A DNA stretch of 64,000 nt from Aurantiochytrium sp. KH105 (Eukaryota; Sar; Bigyra; Thraustochytrida; Thraustochytriidae), in the NCBI GenBank assembly GCA_003116975.1, contig BGKB01000041.1, positions 310,001 to 374,000 on the forward strand, read 5' to 3'. The notes under the pieces are model-generated. The model ran no database searches, was not told the origin of the DNA, and worked only from the letters and a program-made list of their open reading frames with translations. This document shows, in pieces, positions 39,642-50,191 of the stretch. Position numbers and translations under genes: made by a program. How positions within the stretch are numbered: the stretch's first letter is position 1; each line of letters starts with the position of its first letter.

Positions 39642-42600
39642 ATGCAGCTCACACTGATGCAGTCGCTGCTGGAGCCGTCGAAGCAGGGCATGAAAAAGGT
39701 GACGGCCATGTCCTGGTCTCCAAACAACAAGAGACTTGCCGTCGTCACCGTCGACCGCGTCGTCTACCTCTACGACGAGCAGGGCGAACGCAAGGACAAG
39801 TTCGCGACCAAGGCCGCGACAAAAGGAGACAAGGAGTATCTCGTCCGTGCGCTTGCATGGTCCCCCGACTCAAGCAAGCTCGCCGTCGCGCAAACTGACA
39901 ACATCGTCTTTGTGTACAAGCTGGGCCTCGAGTGGACCGACAAAAAATCCATTCGCCACAAGTTTGCACAGTCGAGCACCGTAACGTGCCTGACGTGGCC
40001 CAGCGGTCAGCCCAACGAGCTCGTCTTTGGTCTCGCCGATGGCAAGGTCAAAGTGGGCCAGCTTCGCTCCAACAAACCGGCCACGCTCTACTCGACCGAG
40101 TCATACACGGTGGCCTGCTGTGCTTCGACCGATGGCAAGTCCATCCTCAGTGGTCACCTCGATGGCGCCATTTACTGCTTCAATTTCGACGAAGTCGCGG
40201 GTGGAAGCGGCGCCGCCTACCGCAAGTTTGCTCACCATCCATGCCCACCCTATGCTCTTGCGTGGGGCACCTCTGTCATGGCCGCCGGCTCCGATCGCCG
40301 AGTTGTCTTTTACGATGATCACGGAAGCGAACGGCGTACTTTTGACTACGCCCTGGAAAACGCCGGCGACGGGACAAACGCTGACAAAGACAGTGGCGAA
40401 ACAGGAACGCCCCCAGCCAAAGAGTTTACCGTCGCCGCCAGCAATCCTAGCGGACAGAGCATTGTCGTCGGCAACTTTGACTCCTTTTATGTGTTTACAT
40501 ACAGCGCGGCGCGAGAGTCATGGGAAGAAATGGCTCCCAAGGTCATTCCCAATTATTACACCGTGACCTCTCTGGCCTGGAAGCAAGATGGATCCCGTCT
40601 TGCCGTCGGTACGCTCTGCGGGGCGGTCGACGTCTTCGACGCCTGCATCCGCCGCACACGCTACAACAACACCTTCGAGTTCACCTATGTCTCTCCCTCC
40701 CAGGTTATTGTCAAGCACATTAGCTCGGGACGGCGGGTCATGATCAAAAGTGCCTTTGAGTGCGAAATTACACGCATCAACGTTTACGCGGAAGACCGCT
40801 ACCTGGTCGCGCACACCTCGGAAACGCTCATTTGCGGCGACATTGAAACCGCCAAAATGAGTGAAGTCCCGTGGAACTTTGTCGGCACAGAAAAGTACGT
40901 CTTTGATAACCCAAACGTCTGCATGGTCTACGCTTCCGGCGAGCTCGCCATGATCGAGTACGGGCACAACGAGATTCTCTCGAGCTGCCGTACCGAGCAC
41001 GTGCGCAACACGCTCGTCTCGGTCCGCATCAACGAGCGCCCCCCTCGCGCACGAGCGGAACTTGGCGGCGCAATCCCTATGATGTCGACTCGTTTTGGCG
41101 AGTCCAAGGTCGGGGCTGAAGCCTCTTCTGCGGCAGGTGGGACCTCGCATGAGGCCAGCAAAAAAATTGCCTACCTCTTGGATCAGCTCACCATTCGTGT
41201 CATGGACCTCGCCACAGGATACGCAGATGCGACCATCAACCACAACAGCAAGATCGATTGGCTCGAGCTCAACGCCCGTGCCGACCTTTTGCTTTATCGC
41301 GACAAGCGTCGCCAGTTGCATCTCTACAATGTGCACAAGCAGTCGCGCAACACACTGCTCACGTACTGCAACTACGTGCAATGGGTTCCCGGCAGCGATG
41401 TCGTCGTGGCCCAGAATCGTGGCAACCTCTGCGTCTGGTATAACATTGAGGCCCCCGAAAAGGTGACCATCATCCCGATCCAGGGTGAAGTCGAAGAAAT
41501 CGAGCGCCTAGAGGGGAAAACAGAGGTCCGCGTCGACGAGGGCATCAACACAGCCGTGTATTGCCTTGACGAAGCACTCATCGGCTTCGGCAGCGCTGTC
41601 GAAGACAATGACCTGGACAAGGCCATGCGTGTGCTCGAACTGCAATCCGTCAATGGCGAGTTTCGACCCGAGACGGAGACCATGTGGAAGCAACTCAGCG
41701 AGGTCGCTCGAGCAGCCGGCCGTCTTGACCTTGCAGAGCGCAGCTATGCTGCTGTAGGCGACGTGTCCATGGCCAGGTACATGCGCAAGGTGAACAAAAC
41801 GCGCATGCAGGTGCGCAAGGCCACCGGTACCGACGGCGATAGCCACTGGATTGTGCGCGCTCGTCTCGCCTTGCTGCAAGGTGATTTTCGCGATGCCGAG
41901 CTCATCTATCTGGAGCAAGGCCAGAGTGACGAAGCCGTCGAAATGTACCAGACTCTTCATCAGTGGGACGAGGCCATTCGAGTCGCCGAAGAGCGCAACC
42001 ACCCGGAAGCAGAGGACATGCGTGCTAGCTACTTTGACTACCTTGTTTCATCCGGTCAGGAGGCGCGCGCGGGCGCGATTCGTGAACGTGAAGGCGACTA
42101 TGTGGAGGCCATCGACCTTTACCTGCGTGGTAGTCGTCCGGCCAAGGCTGTTTACGTCGTCAACACATACAAGAAGTCGTACAAGGCCGACCTTCTCGAG
42201 CGCATCGCCACGGCACTCACCAACAGCGGAATGCACGACAAGGCTGGCAGCTTTTACGAGCGCAACGGCCAGATGGAACGTGCCCTTCAGTCCTTTAAAA
42301 AGGGACATGCATACCGCAGTGCCGTGGAGCTCGCTCGACGCGAGTTCCCCGACCAAGTCATTCGTCTCGAGGAAATGTGGGGCGACTGGCTCGTGCAGAC
42401 CAAGAACCTCGAGCCTGCCATTGGCCATTTCATCGAGGCAAACGCCACTCGCAAGGCCATCGAAGCTGCTCTTGGATCCCGCCAGTGGACAAAGGCTGGC
42501 CAGCTCGTCGACTCGTTGGGTGCCGACGAAGAAACGACGCGGCCCTACTACCGTCGCATCGCCGATCACTACCACCAGGCACAGCAGTTCGAGCGCGCTG

Positions 42601-45227
42601 AAAAGTACTACACCTTGGCTGGCGCGGAAAAGGAGGCCATTCAAATGTACACCGACGCGGGCCAGTGGGACAATGCACACGCATTGGCCACGCGCTTCAT
42701 GAGCTCGCAAGAAGTCTCTGACCTCTACCATCGCCAGGCGCAGACTCTCGAGGGCAAAGGCCGCTACAAGGAGGCTGAACGTCTGCTGCTCACGGTCGAT
42801 GCCGTGGATCGGGCCATTGCCATGTACGAAAAGGCGCGGAAATTCGATCACATGATTCGGCTCGTTGCCGCATACCGCAAGGAAAAGCTCAAGGATACGC
42901 ATCTGCGACTCGCCGGACGTCTCGAGATGGAGGGCAACCTTCGGCAGGCGGAGGAGCATTTTGCTCAATCCGGCGACTGGCCTTCTGCTGTCAACATGTA
43001 CACCGCTAACGATAAGTGGGACGAGGCCATCCGTGTGGCAAAGTACCATGGAGGTGTTTCGGCCAGCCGCAAGGTTGCATACCAGTGGGCCAAGGTCCTG
43101 GGCGGAGAGGCTGGCGCCAAGCTTCTCACCAAGCTCGGTCTCGTTGAACAGGCCATCGACTATGCCATCGACGATGGTGCCTACAGCGAGGCTCTCGAGC
43201 TCGCGAAAAACTCGCTCCCAGCCCGTGTGCCCGAGGTTCATCTCAAGCACGCGCTTTATCTCGAAGACGAAGAGCGCTTCACCGAGGCCGAGGCTGCTTT
43301 TATCAAGGCAGAAAAGCCCAAGGAGGCCATTGAAATGTACAATCACCAGCAGGATTGGAGCAGCGCCATGCGCGTCGCTGAACGCTACGACCCCGCCTCT
43401 GTGCCCGACGTCCTCGTGGCGCAGGCCAAGCACGCGGTGGGACTTAAACAATTCTCCAACGCCGAAACCCTCTTTCTCAACGCCAAAAAGCCCGAATTTG
43501 CGCTTGCCATGTTCCAAGAGCACGGTCTTTGGGAAGAAGCGATTCGTTTCGCCAAAATGCACCTCCCGCACAAGCTGCAAGAGGTGCAGCGCGCCTTCAA
43601 GGAGGGCGGAAGCGTCTCTGTAAGTCTTGCTGCGAGCAAGGCCGTCGCGGCGCCGAGGAACTCGCCGCCTCCAAGTGGCCGTCGCAGTCCAAAGGCATCG
43701 TACAACCCCGCTTCAGGCCGTGGTGCTCGTATCGGAGCGCTGGGCGATTGCTCGCGGCAAGATGCAATTCGTAGCGCCATGGACTCGGCCAAAAACTTCG
43801 AGGAAGCTGGTGAGTTCACCAAAGCCATCGATTGCTTCCTGCACACTGGCGAGTCGGCCGAGGGCGAAGTCGAGTCGCAGCCATCTTCCGAAGAGGTTGA
43901 TCTCATGGTTATTGCCTGGGATCGCGCGATTCGCCTTTCGTCCCAGCATGCTGCAGACTCATATGGCGATGTCGTCGAGCACGTTGCAGATCGACTTGCT
44001 GGCGTCGGGCGCTTCAATGCAGCAGGTGATCTGTACGAAGAGGTGGAGCGACACGAGGAGGCTGTGCGCTGCTACATCAAGGCGAAAAAGTGGGACAAGG
44101 CGCGCGCCGTCGCAGAGATTGCGCCAGCGTACTTGGCCCTTGTCGACAAGGCCTACCGGAAGCACATGCGCCACGAGCGCAACCCCGCTGAGCTTCTTAA
44201 ACTTGGCGACTATGACGCTGCGCTTGCGTTGCACGCTGACCAGGGTGACTGGGAGCGTATTTTCGAGATTATCGATACGCAAGAAGGGATCCCCGTCGAG
44301 CTGGGCTCAAAGTACGCTGGAGAAATGGCCGCTCGGCTCGTGGAGAACGTGGAGCTCGGGGAGGTCCCCGTCGACAAGCTTGATCACGCAATCGCACGAC
44401 TCGCCAAGCATGGTACGCCCTCTGGACCGCAGCACTTTGCTCTCTTTTGCCGACTTGCCCAAGAGGCTCTTGGTCGCAAGCAAGCCGATATCCGCGCTTC
44501 TGATCCAGACCAGGACGGTGAGGCAACGGGTGAGGACAGCACCGACGATGTCGGCCCCACAGCAAATGGCGCCGTCACATATGATGTGGCCCTGCGCAAC
44601 TTGCGCGAAGTTCTCTTTAACGCAATTCGTCAGAGGTCCAACTCGCGTCGTCTCGAGTCCAAATCAGCGGGCGAGTCGCAAATTCAGACGCTCGAGCGAC
44701 TGTTGCTCGTTACGCATCTCTACCGTCTCCACTATACGTGCGTGACGGGAGGATCTATGGACCTCGCAGCAAAGATCCTTGTCGTGCTCCTTCGCTTCAA
44801 GGGCGATGCGATTCCTTGCGACAAGATTTTTTACCTTGCCGGCATGGCTTGCAAAGACATGGAGTGGCTCGGAAAGGCCTTTGTCATCCTTAACCGATAC
44901 CTCGATCTCAGCGAGGCTATTGACGAGGGCGAGCTTGGTGATTTGGACAACACAGACTTTCAGGACACGGATATCCCCGAGCCGCACAAGAACCCACTTC
45001 CCAAGTCGCACTTTTTGCCTGACAATACGCGTGAAGAGATTCGCGAATGGATCCTCAGCGCTGCCATGGATGCAGACGTCGAGCAGGAGCCTTTGGACCA
45101 GGCTTGGTTTCAAGAGACAACGCTCACGGTGGCAGAAAATACGACCCAGCTTGTTCGCATGTTTGAGCGCGGTGCGATGCCCATCGAAGAATATCTTGTC
45201 GACATTCGCTCTGCCTATGGGCTGTGA
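39642..45227 (+). CDS. IFT172: Intraflagellar transport protein IFT172
   Basis: The gene is a single uninterrupted exon of 1861 residues, a little longer than animal and algal orthologues (about 1750). The start MQLTLMQSLLEPSKQGMKKV matches the family opening. Residues 1-630 form tandem WD beta-propellers (VTAMSWSPNNKRLAVVTVDR, VRALAWSPDSSKLAVAQTDN, VACCASTDGKSILSGHLDGA). From about 650 onward the chain is a long TPR-like solenoid with repeated A-D-WD-AIRVAE units (YQTLHQWDEAIRVAEERNHP; YNHQQDWSSAMRVAERYDP). IFT172 is the largest IFT-B subunit and works at the ciliary tip in turnaround of transport trains. A Ser/Pro insert near residue 1350 (RNSPPPSGRRSPKASYNP) is unusual. Its presence implies a ciliated stage. 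Confidence 0.96.
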   Translation: MQLTLMQSLLEPSKQGMKKVTAMSWSPNNKRLAVVTVDRVVYLYDEQGERKDKFATKAATKGDKEYLVRALAWSPDSSKLAVAQTDNIVFVYKLGLEWTDKKSIRHKFAQSSTVTCLTWPSGQPNELVFGLADGKVKVGQLRSNKPATLYSTESYTVACCASTDGKSILSGHLDGAIYCFNFDEVAGGSGAAYRKFAHHPCPPYALAWGTSVMAAGSDRRVVFYDDHGSERRTFDYALENAGDGTNADKDSGETGTPPAKEFTVAASNPSGQSIVVGNFDSFYVFTYSAARESWEEMAPKVIPNYYTVTSLAWKQDGSRLAVGTLCGAVDVFDACIRRTRYNNTFEFTYVSPSQVIVKHISSGRRVMIKSAFECEITRINVYAEDRYLVAHTSETLICGDIETAKMSEVPWNFVGTEKYVFDNPNVCMVYASGELAMIEYGHNEILSSCRTEHVRNTLVSVRINERPPRARAELGGAIPMMSTRFGESKVGAEASSAAGGTSHEASKKIAYLLDQLTIRVMDLATGYADATINHNSKIDWLELNARADLLLYRDKRRQLHLYNVHKQSRNTLLTYCNYVQWVPGSDVVVAQNRGNLCVWYNIEAPEKVTIIPIQGEVEEIERLEGKTEVRVDEGINTAVYCLDEALIGFGSAVEDNDLDKAMRVLELQSVNGEFRPETETMWKQLSEVARAAGRLDLAERSYAAVGDVSMARYMRKVNKTRMQVRKATGTDGDSHWIVRARLALLQGDFRDAELIYLEQGQSDEAVEMYQTLHQWDEAIRVAEERNHPEAEDMRASYFDYLVSSGQEARAGAIREREGDYVEAIDLYLRGSRPAKAVYVVNTYKKSYKADLLERIATALTNSGMHDKAGSFYERNGQMERALQSFKKGHAYRSAVELARREFPDQVIRLEEMWGDWLVQTKNLEPAIGHFIEANATRKAIEAALGSRQWTKAGQLVDSLGADEETTRPYYRRIADHYHQAQQFERAEKYYTLAGAEKEAIQMYTDAGQWDNAHALATRFMSSQEVSDLYHRQAQTLEGKGRYKEAERLLLTVDAVDRAIAMYEKARKFDHMIRLVAAYRKEKLKDTHLRLAGRLEMEGNLRQAEEHFAQSGDWPSAVNMYTANDKWDEAIRVAKYHGGVSASRKVAYQWAKVLGGEAGAKLLTKLGLVEQAIDYAIDDGAYSEALELAKNSLPARVPEVHLKHALYLEDEERFTEAEAAFIKAEKPKEAIEMYNHQQDWSSAMRVAERYDPASVPDVLVAQAKHAVGLKQFSNAETLFLNAKKPEFALAMFQEHGLWEEAIRFAKMHLPHKLQEVQRAFKEGGSVSVSLAASKAVAAPRNSPPPSGRRSPKASYNPASGRGARIGALGDCSRQDAIRSAMDSAKNFEEAGEFTKAIDCFLHTGESAEGEVESQPSSEEVDLMVIAWDRAIRLSSQHAADSYGDVVEHVADRLAGVGRFNAAGDLYEEVERHEEAVRCYIKAKKWDKARAVAEIAPAYLALVDKAYRKHMRHERNPAELLKLGDYDAALALHADQGDWERIFEIIDTQEGIPVELGSKYAGEMAARLVENVELGEVPVDKLDHAIARLAKHGTPSGPQHFALFCRLAQEALGRKQADIRASDPDQDGEATGEDSTDDVGPTANGAVTYDVALRNLREVLFNAIRQRSNSRRLESKSAGESQIQTLERLLLVTHLYRLHYTCVTGGSMDLAAKILVVLLRFKGDAIPCDKIFYLAGMACKDMEWLGKAFVILNRYLDLSEAIDEGELGDLDNTDFQDTDIPEPHKNPLPKSHFLPDNTREEIREWILSAAMDADVEQEPLDQAWFQETTLTVAENTTQLVRMFERGAMPIEEYLVDIRSAYGL

Positions 45228-45383
45228 GCCAGCCTATTTACCTGACAGCTTTTTTTATGTTTACAACCACTAGAAACAAGCAAACAATGCAATGCACCAA
45301 GCCTTTTCCTTGAGTAACTTTCTTTAGAACAAAACGTGCAAGACAGAGATTACCTATACACGTATCGAGATCGATTTCCAAAC

Positions 45384-47150
45384 TTATTCCCATTCCGGAC
45401 GCGGAAGCCGCGTTCTTGCTCGATTGCCTTGTGCGCGCTTTGCGCTTTGCCCCGATGGCTGTGCATTTCTATGTTTGGTCTTGGGCACTTTATTCCTGAG
45501 CGTGGCTGACTTGGAAGATGATGATGAAGAAGAGAAAGTAGATGACGAGAGTTTTTGCGCGCTTGGCTTGGACGTCGATGGGCGAACCGTCTTGCTAGCA
45601 GCTAGGCTAGGTTTGAGATGCTCGATGCGAGCCTTGAGAGCGTCGATTTCAGATTCCAAGACATTCGCGCCAGCAAGGTAGTTTTCGTCCGGCAAGTATG
45701 CGTCTGTATCTGGGCCCGGGCCGTATGCAAGTCGCTCAAGAGCTTGGACCTCTTTGCGCAAGGCGGCAATGTCGCGCAAAAAGCCTTCATGGTCGAGCTT
45801 GCGTCGTTGTTCAAGATGGCGGTTCTTTTTCGTGAGCGCAAGATTACGGTCACCAAGAGACATGGCTTTGTCACGCAAATCGCGACTGACATGCTCCTTT
45901 TGATGTTTGAGCTTGACAAGCTGGTCTTCGGCCTGCATGGCTTGCCTGCGAAAGCGCTGCACCGAAGCCTCAGCGTCGCGCAAAATGGACTGTCGAGCGG
46001 CCTCCATCTCTTGCGCGACCCGGTCCGCGATAGTGTCCAGCTGCGTACGCAAGACTTTGTTGTCCTGGTCAAGTCGAGCGAGGCGCTCAACACTTTGTCT
46101 GCTCTCGGTGTGGGAGCTGTGGCGCAATTCGAGGTAGTCCTTGGTTGCTGCGCGCGTGGCTTGCTCGCTGTATAAAAGACGCTGCTCCAGCGCCTCGATT
46201 TGTTTCGTCAAGCCGTCTTTCGTTCGCTTGTGTTGGGCCTCGCGATCAACGCGGTCCCTTTCCAGGGCTGCTATGCGGTCGCGAGAGACGCGTTGCTGTT
46301 GCTCGAGTTGCTTTTCGAGCGCGTCTACGCGCTTTGTCAGCGTCTCTGTCTGTTCGTTGGGCAAGTAAATTGTGCGCAGGACCTTGCTACCTGCGGCGTC
46401 CTTGCTGCCTCTGGCCATGAGCTTGGCGTTCGGGACAACCTGCACCCCGCCGGTGTCCTTGCCGCCGCCCTGAATGTCATGGACGCGAGACGCGGCGGAA
46501 GAAGAGCCGTTTCCAGCAGCAGCAGCAGCAGCAGCAGTAGCACCGCGCTCTGTCGCAGAGGAACGCGAAGTTCCGCTGAGATTGCGCGTCATTAGGTAGG
46601 GACGGCAGTCCTTGAAGAAGGTGACCTCTTGTGAAACGGGTTCTGTGAGCGCGAGCAGATGTTGGATGCGTCTCCGATCTTCTGACTGTTGCAGTTTCAG
46701 TTCGTCATTTTCTGCAAGCAATTTGAGCGCTTCCTCTCGTTCCTCAAAGAGCTGCACGTTGGCATCGCTCAGGGCATTCTGCAGCTGTTCCACCTCTTCT
46801 TGGCGCACCTTGAGCTCCCACTTGACCCGGTGCAACTCTGCATGCGGAACCTCGGACGCCCCCACTCTTCGCAGCAACTCCTCCCTCTCCTTTTCGACCT
46901 CGTCCAGTCTCGTTCTGTAAAACGCCAGCAGCCCCTGCGTCGTCGTCGTCGTCGTCGTCCTCGTCTCTGCTGTCGTCTCTGCCGTGGTCCTCGTGGTCCT
47001 TTTCGTCCCAGGCCCCGCGGCCTCGCCCTCGCCTTCGTCGCGCCCCTTCCCGCTCTCGCGCGAGTCCTGCGCGGCCTTGGCCGCGCGCAGGGCCGACTGC
47101 ACGATGGCCGCGCCGTCGCGGCCGTCGCCGAGCGTCTCGCGGGCCTCCAT
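45384..47150 (-). CDS. CCDC77: CCDC77-like centriolar coiled-coil protein
   Basis: This is a single exon of 588 residues; the ATG at 47150 begins MEARETLGDGRDGA. Coiled coil is predicted over most of residues 75-500. The central landmarks LTEPVSQEVTFFKDCRP and LRTIYLPNEQTETLTKRVD, followed by VDALEKQLEQQ, agree with CCDC77, a protein found at centrosomes and basal bodies and in flagellar proteomes. Thr- and Glu-rich low complexity lies before the coil. The C-terminus is Ser/Lys/Arg-rich and basic. The gene starts 350 bp from a CCDC138-like gene on the opposite strand, and its end converges on IFT172. CCDC77 identity rests on remembered motif order, so another coiled-coil family is possible. 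Confidence 0.7.
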   Translation of the reverse strand: MEARETLGDGRDGAAIVQSALRAAKAAQDSRESGKGRDEGEGEAAGPGTKRTTRTTAETTAETRTTTTTTTQGLLAFYRTRLDEVEKEREELLRRVGASEVPHAELHRVKWELKVRQEEVEQLQNALSDANVQLFEEREEALKLLAENDELKLQQSEDRRRIQHLLALTEPVSQEVTFFKDCRPYLMTRNLSGTSRSSATERGATAAAAAAAGNGSSSAASRVHDIQGGGKDTGGVQVVPNAKLMARGSKDAAGSKVLRTIYLPNEQTETLTKRVDALEKQLEQQQRVSRDRIAALERDRVDREAQHKRTKDGLTKQIEALEQRLLYSEQATRAATKDYLELRHSSHTESRQSVERLARLDQDNKVLRTQLDTIADRVAQEMEAARQSILRDAEASVQRFRRQAMQAEDQLVKLKHQKEHVSRDLRDKAMSLGDRNLALTKKNRHLEQRRKLDHEGFLRDIAALRKEVQALERLAYGPGPDTDAYLPDENYLAGANVLESEIDALKARIEHLKPSLAASKTVRPSTSKPSAQKLSSSTFSSSSSSSKSATLRNKVPKTKHRNAQPSGQSAKRAQGNRARTRLPRPEWE

Positions 47151-47500
47151 CGCGCGCGTCCGGGCTCGGCAGCGCCGGGTCTGCTTGCTTGCCCTGCTTT
47201 CTTGCCCTGCTTGCTTGCCTGGTCTCCGGCGACGGTTTTACGGGCTCGCTGCGGCTGCTGCTTGCTACTAGTAAACCAACAGCGAGCACAACGATCCGAT
47301 CTGGCAAAGCTCGCAAAGCTGGCGAGCTAGCCAAGCAGAGAGCACCTCGCCCACCTCGGGCGCAGACCTCGAGCTCGCCGCGGGCGAGGACTCGAGCGGG
47401 ACCGGGTCCTCGCCGCGTCGTGCGGGAACAACGAGCGAGCGACGGTCGCACGCGGGCAGGCAGGCAGGCAGGCCGGAGGAGGTTAGGTTGGCGGGCGACG
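47151..47500. promoter_or_regulatory. Head-to-head promoter region of CCDC77- and CCDC138-like genes
   Basis: Only 350 bp separate the two start codons. The region carries CTTGC-rich units (47180-47220), an actagtaaacc stretch and GCAG repeats (47456-47474). I see no clear RFX X-box. Confidence 0.5.
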
Positions 47501-49630
47501 ATGTCGTTGCCCGGGAGAAGGGCGAGACAGCTCTCCTCGGACCTGGAGGACTACTTGGACGAGGCCGACAAGGCCGACGTCCTTGCGCTCGTGGCAGACA
47601 CGGAGCGCGAGAGGAATGTGAACGGAGACGGGGACGCGAGTCTGGACCTTGATCTTGGGCACGTTCTCAAGGTCGAAGCGAATGACGTAGAGCTTTCAAC
47701 GTCAGACCTCTTCACGGCCTCGGACCTCGAGAACCGACGCGAAGGCGCACGAGAGACGTCTCGAGAGCAAAGTCAGCACAGAGAGATCGAGGAAGATATT
47801 GAAGATGGTTTGAGCTCCATCGGAAACAGAACGGACGAGCGCAAGGCCGAAGCAGATAGCAGCTTTCACGTGCAAGAACTCGGTGCATCGTTCAACAGTC
47901 TGAGCCACGCTCACGCCGAACTCATGCGGCTGAGTGAGGGATTGCAGCTCAAGGCGCGTCTTCTCGCAGAGCAAGAAAACAATATCGCGTCGCAACGCCT
48001 TCACATCGAGCAGGCACAGCTTGAAATCGAAGACCGTCGCGCGACGCTTGCGCAGCGGGAGGCAGTTATGGGAGAGCGTCTTGCAGAAGAGGAACGCATG
48101 CTGCAACAAGACGTCCAGCTCGCGCAGCAACGACTACGCGACTCGGCGCGCGAGGAGCTTGCCTCGGCCAAAGACAAGCTGCATACCCAGCGCGAAACAC
48201 TCTTGCATAAACTTGGGCGCGCGCAGAAACTAGCACGCCAGCGCGCCAAGCAACTCTCTCATGCCGAAGACCGCATTCGTTTACTTACAGAGAAGAACCG
48301 ACGACTTGATGCTCGCGCTGCAGATCTAGAGCTCGAGATGGCGACACAAACAAATGAGCTTGACCGCGTGCGTGCAGAACTCGACAATACGCGGAAAAAG
48401 TTTCGCGTCGAGACATGGCGGCGACAAAAGACACAATCACAGCGTCAAGAAGAAGCTGCATCTGCCGAAGCCCGGCGCGCAGACGAAACGCAACATGCCC
48501 GCGCGCGCTCTTCCCTTGAGTTTGCGCAAGACCGCCAGATGCTCATGACACTTGCAGACGGTCTCGCCGATGCGCTTCTGTCGCGCAATACACCAACAGA
48601 ATCGCTCTCGGAGGATCTCTTTGTGCACAAGCTTTTGCCTGGTCTCGCGCATGCGCTGCATCTGGCGAGCGGGCCTTCTGCTCCCTCGCGAGTCGCCGGC
48701 TTGCAGGGAGGGGATGTGGATGCAGCGTCTGGAGGGGACAAGGCGCAAGGTGCACAGAGGGAACGGCTCTTGTTGTTGGTTGTGTATTGCTTGCAGGGTG
48801 TAGAAATGCTGCAGCGTCAGCGAGGCACCGACGATGCGAACCGGTCCGAAGAGGACAGGACGAGGTCTAGCATGGTACACCGATTTGCAAGTCGCTTGCT
48901 CAAGACTGTCCACGTTCCTGTGCTCGGTCCAGATGCAAGGACCGTAGGGCGATCGGAAATGCTCTCGGCGCAGGTTGTACTTGGCATGCACATGCTCAAG
49001 AAGCCGCTTGAGCCATCCGCGCTGCTATCACCTCTTCGCGTGGTGTGTCGAGGCGTTGCCACAGCGGAGGGTTGCGAGCTCATGCTTCGTTTTCCAGTGT
49101 CGCTGGAGCCAGCTCTTCGTGTCCTCTACTTTACGGGTCACGCGGCGTGGCGACCGTGCGTGCGCGAAGTGGTGATGCTCCTTTTGGCAATTTCTCGCAA
49201 GAGCGAGTACCAAACCAAGTTCCTGCATCGCATTTCGCGCGCAATCTTCTTTGCTGACGCCTGCGAAGCGGTTCTTACAACTGTGCAAAAACTCGAGACC
49301 CACGAGACGGACCGTGCTTTTACAGATTGCGCATGCGAAGCAGCGTCAATCATTGCGGTGATCCTGCAGCGGCTCACGAGGACTGAATCCGGGGTGGATT
49401 TTGTCCGTGGGGCCTTTCGTGGATGTGATCTCGTTGGTCTTCTGAATGAGTGTCAGCGCGTCACTGCAGCTCTGGGCGCCAGGGCCTCCGATAAAGATAG
49501 TCTCGAGTTCTTCCAGCTTAATGCACATGCCGTTGAGGCAGCGCTCAAAGTAAGGCTTCAGAGGGAACGAGAGCAATACGAGCAGGCTTCCTCCTCTGCT
49601 TCTTCTATTTCTTCGGGCGAGGATCGTTAA
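47501..49630 (+). CDS. Coiled-coil protein, CCDC138-like
   Basis: The first ATG in frame is at 47501 (MSLPGRRARQLSSDLEDYLD), giving 709 residues in one exon. Residues 120-345 are a long coiled coil (QERLHIEQ-type heptads; LASQRLHIEQAQLEIEDR region). The C-terminal 300 residues are a helical, armadillo-like domain (LLLAISRKSEYQTKFLHR, ISRAIFFADACEAVLTTV, ASIIAVILQRLTRTESG). That pattern resembles the C-terminal part of vertebrate CCDC138, a centrosome/centriolar satellite protein. It shares a promoter region with CCDC77. If the match is right, both products act at the centriole or basal body. Confidence 0.6.
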   Translation: MSLPGRRARQLSSDLEDYLDEADKADVLALVADTERERNVNGDGDASLDLDLGHVLKVEANDVELSTSDLFTASDLENRREGARETSREQSQHREIEEDIEDGLSSIGNRTDERKAEADSSFHVQELGASFNSLSHAHAELMRLSEGLQLKARLLAEQENNIASQRLHIEQAQLEIEDRRATLAQREAVMGERLAEEERMLQQDVQLAQQRLRDSAREELASAKDKLHTQRETLLHKLGRAQKLARQRAKQLSHAEDRIRLLTEKNRRLDARAADLELEMATQTNELDRVRAELDNTRKKFRVETWRRQKTQSQRQEEAASAEARRADETQHARARSSLEFAQDRQMLMTLADGLADALLSRNTPTESLSEDLFVHKLLPGLAHALHLASGPSAPSRVAGLQGGDVDAASGGDKAQGAQRERLLLLVVYCLQGVEMLQRQRGTDDANRSEEDRTRSSMVHRFASRLLKTVHVPVLGPDARTVGRSEMLSAQVVLGMHMLKKPLEPSALLSPLRVVCRGVATAEGCELMLRFPVSLEPALRVLYFTGHAAWRPCVREVVMLLLAISRKSEYQTKFLHRISRAIFFADACEAVLTTVQKLETHETDRAFTDCACEAASIIAVILQRLTRTESGVDFVRGAFRGCDLVGLLNECQRVTAALGARASDKDSLEFFQLNAHAVEAALKVRLQREREQYEQASSSASSISSGEDR

Positions 49631-50191
49631 AAAGTGTAATATGAGTCGAAGAAGGCAGGGGAAAATGGGAAAAGAGCATAATTTTGTATTTTTACTTTGG
49701 AGGCAGGTCAGGCAAGGCTGGCGGGCCGTGGTGATGTGATTGCTAAAGAAAGAACGGCCCTGGATCAAGAATGAGAGCGGCAACGTGAAATTGCCTCTAC
49801 TCTTCCCTTCTCCCTTGGGCCGCCTCTTGACAAACACATGAGCTTGGTTGCGCAGGCTTCCGTAACTTGCAATGCACTGAATCATTTGATTGCGAGTCCT
49901 CGCAATGCGTTGCTTGCCGGATGCTCGCCTTCCTGGGCGTTTGTATTTCTTTCGTGCATGCACGTAAGCAATGAAAAGAAGGTGGCGCACATGCGCGTCG
50001 TTTGATAAAGGCAATGAAGGGGTGGACACGAGGGTTCATAACGATGTCTCTCCCCGCATCTCCTTCGAAAGGATTGATCTTCCTCTTGTGCTCTGTAGTG
50101 CGAACTGCTGGTTCCACGAAAGGCAGACTGATTTCGCAATAGCACGTCGAGCTACCCGAGGAGGGCAGAATGAATCGTGGACGATTGCGAC
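49631..50191. other. Convergent intergenic region
   Basis: This lies between the 3' ends of the CCDC138-like gene (+) and H2A.Z (-). AT content is higher than average. No gene, repeat or structural RNA is recognised. Confidence 0.45.

Noticed and set aside
42048-43580. About 510-codon minus-strand frame inside IFT172
   Set aside because: Shadow of the codon-biased IFT172 sequence; the sense strand encodes continuous TPR-like repeats.
49346-50029. Minus-strand frame of 227 codons between the CCDC138-like gene and H2A.Z
   Set aside because: Half of it lies antisense to the conserved end of the CCDC138-like gene and the rest is low-information sequence.
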